From NCBI GenBank assembly GCA_900768135.1, contig CAAGBT010000059.1:1-6296 (forward strand): 6,296 nucleotides of DNA. The letters run 5' to 3'. The position numbers were made by a program, and so were the translations under genes. The stretch comes from an uncultured Oscillospiraceae bacterium (GTDB taxonomy: Bacteria; Bacillota; Clostridia; Oscillospirales; Oscillospiraceae). Numbering within the stretch: position 1 is the stretch's first letter; each line of letters opens with the position of its first letter. Of the stretch, positions 1 through 4,888 are shown piece by piece. The notes under the pieces were generated by a model. The model was given only the letters and a program-made list of their open reading frames with translations, searched no databases and was not told the DNA's origin.

Positions 1-12
1 AATATAAAGCGA

Positions 13-52
13 AAATCCCGTCTGACTTCCTGTTAGAAATCAGACGGGATTT
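13..52. terminator. Perfect 13-bp inverted repeat, probable terminator of a gene left of the window
   Basis: The arms at 13-25 and 40-52 are perfectly complementary over 13 bp, with a 14-nt loop. Read on the minus strand the hairpin is followed by a T-rich run (TTTTCGCTTTATATT at the window edge); on the plus strand only three T follow. It therefore looks like a Rho-independent terminator working better leftwards, or the terminator of a plus-strand gene that ends just outside the window. No gene can be assigned to it here. Confidence 0.55.
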
Positions 53-63
53 GTCCGTATGCA

Positions 64-149
64 CCCCGGAAACCGTCAGCTAACAGTTGATAAGTAAATT
101 AGTTCCTTATCACTGTTAAGCCAAGGGTTACGGGGCTTTTCTTTTTTTC
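64..149 (+). other. Nested inverted repeats followed by a T-run, possible structured element or terminator
   Basis: The arms at 81-94 and 106-118 form a 13-bp stem with one extra T in the left arm and an 11-nt loop. Outside it, CCCCG (64-68) can pair with CGGGG (131-135). Alternatively AAGCC (118-122) pairs with GGCTT (134-138), directly before a T-rich run at 137-148. The last arrangement would be a weak plus-strand terminator; the larger one looks like a cruciform or RNA three-way fold. No coding frame is convincing here. The function is unknown. Confidence 0.35.
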
Positions 150-170
150 ACAGCGCTTCCCACGCAAAAA

Positions 171-193
171 AGCGGAATAGGTAGCGGAATAGG
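171..193. repeat. Two tandem copies of a short direct repeat
   Basis: AGCGGAATAGG occurs at 171-181 and again at 183-193, a period of 12 bp. It lies about 30 bp upstream of the plus-strand promoter at 222-251. It could be a paired binding site or chance slippage; the sequence does not decide. Confidence 0.5.
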
Positions 194-221
194 CGTCTGG
201 GAAAAAATTCCATAAAAGATA

Positions 222-251
222 TTGACAACAAAAATCGCTTATTGGTAGAAT
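222..251 (+). promoter_or_regulatory. Sigma-A promoter, plus strand, with no clear gene
   Basis: The -35 box is TTGACA at 222-227 (perfect consensus) and the -10 box is TAGAAT at 246-251, with an 18-bp spacer in AT-rich DNA. Transcription would start near 258. It points toward the ribosome binding site at 291-297 and the short open frame from 303. An imperfect 12-bp dyad (231-242 with 274-285) flanks the -10 box and start point and could be an operator. The match to consensus is strong, but the product is obscure. Confidence 0.6.
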
Positions 252-285
252 ATATTTATACAAGAAAAACGATATAGGCGATTTT
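231..285. promoter_or_regulatory. Imperfect inverted repeat around the -10 box, possible operator
   Basis: AAAATCGCTTAT (231-242) mirrors ATAGGCGATTTT (274-285) with one mismatch, and the outer eight bases are perfect. The centre falls on the expected transcription start near 258. Such a position would suit a repressor site or a looped operator. It could also be the stem of a short leader only if transcription started further upstream. Inferred from position alone. Confidence 0.3.
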
Positions 286-302
286 ACGACGGAGGTGCTT
301 AC

Positions 303-403
303 ATGGACTATGCTGCCCTGGCAAAGGTCCCCTTCGGCGATAGAAGAGCCGCGGCCTTCGGCGCAAAAACCGCTCACCCCGCAGCGCGGAGTGAGCGGTT
401 TTT
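303..403 (+). other. Short open frame with strong initiation signals and a terminator inside it
   Basis: GGAGGTG at 291-297 is a near-ideal Shine-Dalgarno sequence, 7 nt before the ATG at 303. The peptide begins MDYAALAKVPFGDRRAAAFG and stays open until a stop at 492-494. However, the terminator hairpin at 365-403 lies within the frame, and beyond 430 the frame runs antisense to hppA. A transcript ending near 403 would therefore have no stop codon and encode about 33 residues. Possible readings are the 5' remnant of a lost gene, a small regulatory RNA, or a deliberately non-stop small mRNA. I do not recognise the peptide. The initiation signals are convincing; the coding status is not. Confidence 0.35.
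365..403. terminator. Strong bidirectional Rho-independent terminator of hppA
   Basis: Arms AAAAACCGCTCAC (365-377) and GTGAGCGGTTTTT (391-403) are perfectly complementary over 13 bp with a 13-nt loop. Because the outer pairs are A/T runs, both strands present a GC-rich stem followed by a five-base U-tract. It lies 26 nt beyond the hppA stop on the minus strand and also blocks plus-strand transcription from the promoter at 222-251. Confidence 0.9.
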
Positions 404-429
404 CATGTGCTATTTTTCTGCCGCGGCGC

Positions 430-2529
430 TCAGAACAGGTGGAAGTCCGCGATCACGCCCGAGAACACGATGGAGACCATCGAGAGGAGCTTGATGAGGA
501 TGTTGATGGACGGGCCGGCGGTATCCTTAAAGGGGTCACCCACGGTGTCGCCGACCACGGCAGCCTTGTGCTGCTCGCTGCCCTTGCCGCCGTGATGGCC
601 GGACTCGATATACTTCTTGGCATTGTCCCACGCGCCGCCGGAGTTCGCCATGAAGATGGCGAGAATAAAGCCCGTGACCAGCGCGCCGCAGAGCATACCG
701 ACCACACCGCTGCCGCCGAGTACAAGGCCGACGACGATGGGGGAGATGATAGCCAGCAGTGTCGGCGCGACCATTTCCTTCAGGCTCGCGCGGGAGCAGA
801 GGTCCACGCAGCGGGCATAGTCGGGATCGGCGTGGCCCTCCATGATGCCTGCGATCTCGCGGAACTGGCGGCGCACCTCGACCACGACGCTCTGCGCGGC
901 GCGGCCGACGGCGTTCATCGTCATCGCGGAGAACACGAACGGCAGGCAGGCGCCGACGAAGATGCCGACGAGCACAGTCGGCTCCATGAGGGAGAGGTTG
1001 TAATCGCCGCCTACGGCGTCAAGCTTTTCAATGAAGTTGGCGATGAAGGCGAGCGCCGTCAGCGCGGCGGAGCCGATGGCAAAGCCCTTGCCGGTCGCGG
1101 CGGTGGTGTTGCCGAGGGAGTCGAGCGCGTCGGTGCGCTCGCGCACCTCCTCCGGCAGGCCCGCCATCTGCGCGATGCCGCCCGCGTTGTCCGCCACCGG
1201 GCCGTAGGCATCAGTAGAAAGCGTGATGCCGAGGGTCGAAAGCATACCGACCGCAGCGAGGGAAATACCGTAAAGTCCCAGCTCCATGTTGCCAACATAT
1301 CCAAGTGTGGAACAGAAATAGGCAACGAGAATGGCGATGCCCACGATGATGATCGGCATTGCGGTGGAAAGCATTCCAAGCCTCACGCCACTAATAATAA
1401 TGGTGGCGGAGCCGGTCTCGCTGCTGGCGGCGAGGTTCTGCGTCGGCTTATAGGTGTCGGAGGTATAATATTCCGTCACGCGTCCGATCAGCACGCCCGC
1501 AAGCAGGCCCGCCAAAATGGCGAGCCACAGCCCATAGAACGCACTGCCCAGCAGCGCGCGCACGACAAAGAAGCTGACGACCGCCACGGTGACGGCGGAG
1601 AAGTTCGTGCCGCGGCCGAGGGCCTTGAGCAGATACTTCTGATCGGCGTCCTCCTTCGTTTTAACGAGGTAGGTGCCGACGATGGAGCACAACACGCCGA
1701 CGGCGGCGATGATGAGAGGAATGGCGACCGCGAACACGCGGTCGATCTGCGGGATCTGGTTGAACGCCAGTACGCCCAGCGCGCAGGTTGAGGTGATGGA
1801 ACCGACATAGCTTTCATAGAGGTCCGCACCCATGCCGGCCACATCACCCACATTATCGCCCACATTGTCGGCGATAGCGGCGGGGTTGCGCGGATCGTCC
1901 TCGGGAATACCAGCCTCGACCTTTCCGACAAGGTCAGCGCCGACGTCTGCCGCCTTGGTAAAAATGCCGCCGCCCACGCGGGCGAAGAGCGCCATCGAGG
2001 AGGCGCCCATGCCGAAGGTGATCATGGCGGCGGTGATCTCCTCGAGCGAGGAGCGAAAGACGAGCTTCATCACCGCGTACCAGAGGGAAATATCAAGGAG
2101 CCCCAGACCGACGACCGTAAAGCCCATGACGCTGCCCGCGGAGAAGGCGATGCGCAATCCGCGGTTGAGTCCCTCCTGTGCGGCGGCGGCCGTGCGGCTG
2201 TTGGCGCGCGTGGCGATCGTCATGCCGATGAAACCGGACAGCCCGGAGAAAAATCCGCCGGTCACAAAGGCGAAGGGCACGAACCAGGTGACGAAGCCGC
2301 CCGCCGCCATGGCGCAGAGCACGACAAACATACAGGCAAAGAAAATGGCGACCGTGCGGTACTGCCGCTTGAGGAATGCAGACGCACCCGTGCGGATGGC
2401 GCGGGATATTTTCTGCATCAGCGGCGTGCCCTCAGAAAAGGCGAGGACTTTTTTGCTTTGTAGCCACGCGAAAACCAGCGCGATCACGCTGGCGGCAAGG
2501 CTGACTACATACAGATTTTCCATCTTCAT
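430..2529 (-). CDS. hppA: Membrane-bound, K+-dependent ion-translocating pyrophosphatase
   Basis: This 699-residue integral membrane enzyme hydrolyses pyrophosphate and couples that to pumping Na+ and/or H+ out of the cytoplasm; the length is usual for the family. Family signatures seen: the substrate-site motif DVGADLVGK (195-203), GIPEDDPRNPA (208-218), DNVGDNVGD (221-229), and the C-terminal acidic motif around GDTVGDPFKDTAG (660-672). GNTTAATGKG (473-482) has Ala477 and Gly480, the pair typical of K+-dependent enzymes; K+-independent ones carry Lys at the first position. Glu239 in DLYES sits where Na+-pumping members place their gate glutamate, so a Na+-PPase or dual Na+,H+-PPase is more likely than a pure H+ pump; this is inference. 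The first ATG is preferred because GAGGAG lies 5 nt upstream; a second ATG two codons later is possible. It is a single-gene unit with its own promoter and terminator. Confidence 0.96.
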   Translation of the reverse strand: MKMENLYVVSLAASVIALVFAWLQSKKVLAFSEGTPLMQKISRAIRTGASAFLKRQYRTVAIFFACMFVVLCAMAAGGFVTWFVPFAFVTGGFFSGLSGFIGMTIATRANSRTAAAAQEGLNRGLRIAFSAGSVMGFTVVGLGLLDISLWYAVMKLVFRSSLEEITAAMITFGMGASSMALFARVGGGIFTKAADVGADLVGKVEAGIPEDDPRNPAAIADNVGDNVGDVAGMGADLYESYVGSITSTCALGVLAFNQIPQIDRVFAVAIPLIIAAVGVLCSIVGTYLVKTKEDADQKYLLKALGRGTNFSAVTVAVVSFFVVRALLGSAFYGLWLAILAGLLAGVLIGRVTEYYTSDTYKPTQNLAASSETGSATIIISGVRLGMLSTAMPIIIVGIAILVAYFCSTLGYVGNMELGLYGISLAAVGMLSTLGITLSTDAYGPVADNAGGIAQMAGLPEEVRERTDALDSLGNTTAATGKGFAIGSAALTALAFIANFIEKLDAVGGDYNLSLMEPTVLVGIFVGACLPFVFSAMTMNAVGRAAQSVVVEVRRQFREIAGIMEGHADPDYARCVDLCSRASLKEMVAPTLLAIISPIVVGLVLGGSGVVGMLCGALVTGFILAIFMANSGGAWDNAKKYIESGHHGGKGSEQHKAAVVGDTVGDPFKDTAGPSINILIKLLSMVSIVFSGVIADFHLF

Positions 2530-2741
2530 TCTCTCTCCTCGGTCAAAAAATTCAGAAAAACCGTCCTTTCAAAGGCTGATTTAATTTTGCACGATAGCCA
2601 AAGAAAGCACAATTCGCCGAATAGACAAAATGAATAGATGGATTTAAAATTTTATATATAGATATTTACAATAAACGGAAATAAAAACATCGGAAGCGCG
2701 GAAGAGAAAAGCGTTGGGACGCAGATGCTCCGCGCCCCAAT
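2530..2741 (-). promoter_or_regulatory. hppA 5' leader with hairpin at its 5' end
   Basis: From the predicted start near 2741, the hppA mRNA would carry about 210 nt of leader. The first bases fold into TTGGG/CCCAA plus CGC/GCG (2714-2722 with 2732-2740, one A-C mismatch), followed on the minus strand by a CTTTTCTCTTCC run at about 2700-2711. The rest is very AT-rich. The 5'-terminal hairpin may stabilise the mRNA or act as a weak early terminator. I recognise no known riboswitch. The GAGGAG ribosome binding site is at 2535-2540. Confidence 0.4.
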
Positions 2742-2747
2742 GATACC

Positions 2748-2776
2748 ATTATACGATAAAGCAATAAATCGGTCAA
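2748..2776 (-). promoter_or_regulatory. hppA promoter (sigma-A)
   Basis: On the minus strand, -35 TTGACC (2771-2776) and a perfect -10 TATAAT (2748-2753) are separated by exactly 17 bp. The expected start is near 2741. It points only to hppA. A dyad, AAATTC (2781-2786) with GAATTT (2798-2803), lies just upstream of the -35 box and could bind a regulator, but nothing supports that beyond symmetry. Confidence 0.8.
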
Positions 2777-2851
2777 GCGAAAATTCGGGATCGTGCGGAA
2801 TTTCATTAGCTCAAACAGTTTTTTCGCTGCTTTTTTCTGCTGTTTTGCGAA

Positions 2852-2880
2852 TTGCAGTCCCCACAAAAAGATGCTATCCT
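2852..2880 (+). promoter_or_regulatory. Promoter of the candidate non-coding RNA
   Basis: On the plus strand, -35 TTGCAG (2852-2857) and -10 TATCCT (2875-2880) are spaced by 17 bp, and a TG one base before the -10 box makes it an extended -10. Three T-tracts (2819-2824, 2831-2836, 2843-2846) repeat every 12 bp upstream of the -35 box, like an UP element or curved DNA of a strong promoter. The expected start is near 2887. It diverges from the hppA promoter, with 75 bp between the two -35 boxes. Confidence 0.65.
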
Positions 2881-2905
2881 TTAAGTACAAAAAAAGGTGA
2901 GTCCA

Positions 2906-2998
2906 ATGTACAGTGAGGATACCCCCGAGCCGTGGCGGCACGGGGAAGACGGCTGCAAGGGATCTGAGAAAAACACTCCAATGTTCCCCGCATCATGA
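2906..2998 (+). CDS. Possible 30-residue small ORF inside the candidate RNA
   Basis: ATG at 2906 lies 6 nt after AGGTG (2895-2899), and the frame runs 30 codons to TGA at 2996. The product starts MYSEDTPEPWRHGEDG, is hydrophilic, and has no signal peptide or membrane segment. Downstream the same frame reads on for 28 codons to TAG at 3083. It may be chance: 30 open codons are expected often, and the CCCCG/CGGGG hairpin falls within it. If real, the transcript would be a dual-function RNA. I do not recognise the peptide. Confidence 0.2.
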   Translation: MYSEDTPEPWRHGEDGCKGSEKNTPMFPAS

Positions 2999-3113
2999 GA
3001 ACCGTGCAACGGTGCATTGCATAGCAGAGAGTACCCCAGCACAGGAAAGATCTTGTATGCCGTGACTCCGCAGAAAGAGAGGTAGTCAATGATGTTAGAT
3101 ATTAAGAACCGTG

Positions 3114-3167
3114 GATGACCCTTGGCCGTGAAACGCAGGAGATCGGCCAAGGGTCATCGTTGTTTTT
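3114..3167 (+). terminator. Terminator of the candidate RNA
   Basis: The arms at 3114-3128 and 3144-3158 pair perfectly over 15 bp, closing a 15-nt loop, and are followed by GTTGTTTTT (3159-3167). This is a classic plus-strand Rho-independent terminator and fixes the direction of the upstream transcription unit. Confidence 0.9.
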
Positions 3168-3184
3168 GATAAGCGTTATGTGCA

Positions 3185-3210
3185 GCGGCTTTCGAGCCGC
3201 CGTTTTTTTT
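3185..3210 (+). terminator. Second plus-strand terminator with a TTCG loop
   Basis: GCGGCT (3185-3190), the very stable tetraloop TTCG (3191-3194) and AGCCGC (3195-3200) are followed by eight T (3203-3210). It lies 18 nt beyond the first terminator, in tandem with it. The minus strand has no U-tract, so it does not serve guaB. Confidence 0.85.
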
Positions 3211-3366
3211 GCCCTGCCGCGTCCGCCGCCTCGCGCGGGCGGCGGGGGAGGGGGACGACCCTGCGAAAAAAACTGAACGCGGCGCAGATCCGCGAATTTC
3301 TGAAAATCTACGCCCAATAAGCGATAAGCTGGATGCGCTTTGCGTTGTCAATTGGCGCGCCCCTGC
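3211..3366. other. GC-rich spacer between the tandem terminators and the guaB 3' end
   Basis: It contains a GC-only hairpin, CCGCCGCC (3223-3230) with GGCGGCGG (3238-3245) and a 7-nt loop. The only minus-strand terminator candidate for guaB is weak: CGCGG/CCGCG (3278-3282 with 3290-3294), whose minus-strand T7 (3266-3272) comes 5 nt after the stem. On the plus strand a stretch ending at TAA 3318 reads LRKKLNAAQIREFLKIYAQ, protein-like but without a start codon; it may be a gene remnant or chance. No complete gene is seen. Confidence 0.4.
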
Positions 3367-4875
3367 TCAGTCATTCCCCTTGCCGGTGGAGCGGAGCATC
3401 ACATCGTGATAGCCGCCCTCGACGATGCTGGTGGCGGAGACGAGCGTGAGCTTCGCGTTCTTCTGAAGATCGGGGATCGTGGTCACGCCGCAGTTGCACA
3501 TGGTGGATTTGACCTTATAAAGGCTACGCGCGACATTATCCTGCAAAGAGCCTGCGTAGGTGACATAGGAATCCACGCCCTCCTCAAAGGCAAGACCCGT
3601 CTTGCCGCCGAGGTCGTAGCGCTGCCAGTTGCGCGCGCGGTTCGAGCCCTCGCCCCAGTATTCCTTGACATACACGCCGTTGACAAGGAGCTTATTCGTG
3701 GGCGATTCGTCAAAGCGGGCGAAGTAGCGGCCGAGCATCAGAAAGTCCGCGCCCATGGCGAGGGCGAGCGTCATGTGATAGTCGTGGACGATGCCGCCGT
3801 CGGAGCAGATGGGAACATAGACGCCCGTTTCGCGGAAATATTCGTCGCGCGCGGCGGAGACCTCGATGAGAGAGGTCGCCTGACCGCGGCCGATGCCCTT
3901 GGTCTCGCGCGTGATGCAGATGGAACCGCCGCCGATGCCGACCTTGACAAAGTCTGCGCCGCACTCGGCGAGGAAGCGGAAGCCGTCGCGGTCGACCACA
4001 TTGCCCGCGCCGATCTTCACGGTATTGCCGTAGTTCTCTCGCACGAAGTCAATGACCTTCTTCTGCCAGACAGAGTAGCCCTCGGACGAGTCGATGCAGA
4101 GAATATCCGCGCCCGCCTCAACGAGCGCGGGGATGCGCTCGTGGTAGTCGCGGGAGTTGATGCCCGCACCGACCAGATAGCGCTTCTGCGCGTCCTGGAG
4201 GGCGAGGGGGTGCTCCTTGTGCTCGGCGTAGTCCTTGCGGAAAACGAAGTAGCGCAGGCAGTCGTTCTCATCCACAATGGGCAGGGCGTTGAGCTTGTGC
4301 TCCCAAATGATGTCGTTGGCCTCCTTGAGCGTGGTGGAGGAGGGAGCAGTGATGAGCTTTTCGCGCGGCGTCATAAAATCGCGCACCTTGAGGTCTGTGC
4401 TCATGCGGCTGACGCGGTAGTCACGGCTCGTGACGATGCCGAGGAGTTTCCCGTTGGGCATGGCGTCCTCAGTGATGGCGACGGTGGAGAAGCCGTTTTT
4501 CTCCTTGAGCGCGAGCACATCGGCCAGCGTGTGCTCAGGCGTGAGATTCGAGGCGCTGACGACGAAGCCCGCCTTGCTGCTCTTCACGCGGCGCACCATC
4601 TCCGCCTCGCTTTCGATGGACTGCGAGCCGAAGATGAACGAAAGCCCGCCCTCCTTGGCAAGCGCGACGGCGAGCGTGTCGTTCGACACCGACTGCATGA
4701 TCGCCGAGACCATCGGGATATTCAGGCTGATGGGGCAGTCCTCCTGCCCCTTGCGGTATTTGACCAGCGGCGTTTTGAGCGAAACGCGGTCGGGCACGCA
4801 CTCCTCCGAGGTGTAGCCCGGTACGAGCAGGTACTCGCTGAAGGTATGAGACGGATCGGGATAGTAATAGGCCAT
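3367..4875 (-). CDS. guaB: IMP dehydrogenase, Tritrichomonas-like bacterial subtype
   Basis: It oxidises IMP to XMP with NAD+, the committed step of guanine nucleotide synthesis, in the cytoplasm. The 502-residue chain is the usual length. A TIM-barrel N-terminal part (about 1-105) is followed by a CBS pair (about 110-225), then the rest of the barrel. Key residues: Asp262 in CIDSSEG, the catalytic loop GIGGGSICITRE with Cys320 as nucleophile, SDGG (358-361) in the phosphate site, and the flap dyad Arg419-Tyr420 in NWQRYDLGG. The loop reads GGGSICITRETKGIGRG rather than the common GPGSICTTR type, and from memory this chain resembles the Tritrichomonas foetus enzyme closely, with numbering offset by one. 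AGGAGGG (4882-4888) lies 6 nt before the ATG. It follows purL by 11 nt and is probably co-transcribed with it. No strong terminator follows. Confidence 0.97.
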   Translation of the reverse strand: MAYYYPDPSHTFSEYLLVPGYTSEECVPDRVSLKTPLVKYRKGQEDCPISLNIPMVSAIMQSVSNDTLAVALAKEGGLSFIFGSQSIESEAEMVRRVKSSKAGFVVSASNLTPEHTLADVLALKEKNGFSTVAITEDAMPNGKLLGIVTSRDYRVSRMSTDLKVRDFMTPREKLITAPSSTTLKEANDIIWEHKLNALPIVDENDCLRYFVFRKDYAEHKEHPLALQDAQKRYLVGAGINSRDYHERIPALVEAGADILCIDSSEGYSVWQKKVIDFVRENYGNTVKIGAGNVVDRDGFRFLAECGADFVKVGIGGGSICITRETKGIGRGQATSLIEVSAARDEYFRETGVYVPICSDGGIVHDYHMTLALAMGADFLMLGRYFARFDESPTNKLLVNGVYVKEYWGEGSNRARNWQRYDLGGKTGLAFEEGVDSYVTYAGSLQDNVARSLYKVKSTMCNCGVTTIPDLQKNAKLTLVSATSIVEGGYHDVMLRSTGKGND

Positions 4876-4881
4876 GACTTG

Positions 4882-4888
4882 CCCTCCT
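4882..4888 (-). promoter_or_regulatory. guaB ribosome binding site overlapping the purL stop codon
   Basis: The minus strand reads TAGGAGGGC: the TAG stop of purL (4887-4889) and the guaB Shine-Dalgarno sequence AGGAGGG share two bases. Ribosomes ending purL would finish on the guaB initiation site, which favours translational coupling of the two purine enzymes. Confidence 0.85.

Larger units (their letters stand above)
2887..3167 (+). ncRNA. Candidate stand-alone structured RNA, family not identified
   Basis: A predicted transcript of about 280 nt runs from the promoter at 2852-2880 to the 15-bp terminator ending at 3167, leaving a body of about 225 nt. No good protein frame fills it: the frame from ATG 2906 stops at 2996, 3083 and 3116. 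Local helices seen: CCCCG/CGGGG enclosing GCCG/CGGC (2924-2945), ACCGT/ACGGT (3001-3013) or alternatively TGCAA/TTGCA (3005-3021), and TGACTCC/GGTAGTCA with one bulge (3063-3088). TCCAATGT occurs twice (2902, 2977). It lacks hallmarks I know for SRP RNA, tmRNA, RNase P RNA and common riboswitches, and no plus-strand gene follows for it to regulate in cis. Clostridial stand-alone RNAs such as raiA/CAR and 6S RNA are the families to test; assignment is open. Confidence 0.55.

Noticed and set aside
99..377. 92-codon minus-strand ORF at the left end
   Set aside because: It starts in the region of the hppA terminator, crosses the AT-rich promoter region, and has no ribosome binding site or motif.
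295..1791. 498-codon plus-strand ORF opposite hppA
   Set aside because: It is antisense to a certain hppA gene. The translation is rich in Asp, His, Arg and Gly, has no domain, and reflects the GC-rich third positions of hppA.
1832..2584. 250-codon plus-strand ORF opposite the hppA 5' part
   Set aside because: It is antisense to conserved hppA motifs and biased toward Ser, Pro, Ala and Lys, with no recognisable protein.
2642..2671. Alternative hppA promoter TTGTAA-18-TTAAAT on the minus strand
   Set aside because: Both boxes match only four of six bases in very AT-rich DNA; the TTGACC-17-TATAAT promoter further upstream is far better.
2666..2941. 91-codon minus-strand ORF across the divergent promoters
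   Set aside because: It overlaps the hppA promoter and leader and has no ribosome binding site; the composition looks like translated AT-rich non-coding DNA.
2881..3150. 89-codon minus-strand ORF opposite the candidate RNA
   Set aside because: It would start with TTG inside a terminator hairpin without a ribosome binding site, and promoter and terminator signals there face the plus strand.
2887..3167. SRP RNA, tmRNA, RNase P RNA, T-box or M-box identity for the candidate RNA
   Set aside because: The conserved motifs I know for these RNAs are not visible, and no downstream plus-strand gene exists for a cis-regulator. A weak AGGTGAG resemblance to the M-box start does not continue.
3323..3351. 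TTGACA on the minus strand just after guaB
   Set aside because: The -35 box is perfect, but at 17 bp the -10 position reads CTTATC, a poor match, and no gene lies downstream on that strand before the hppA region.
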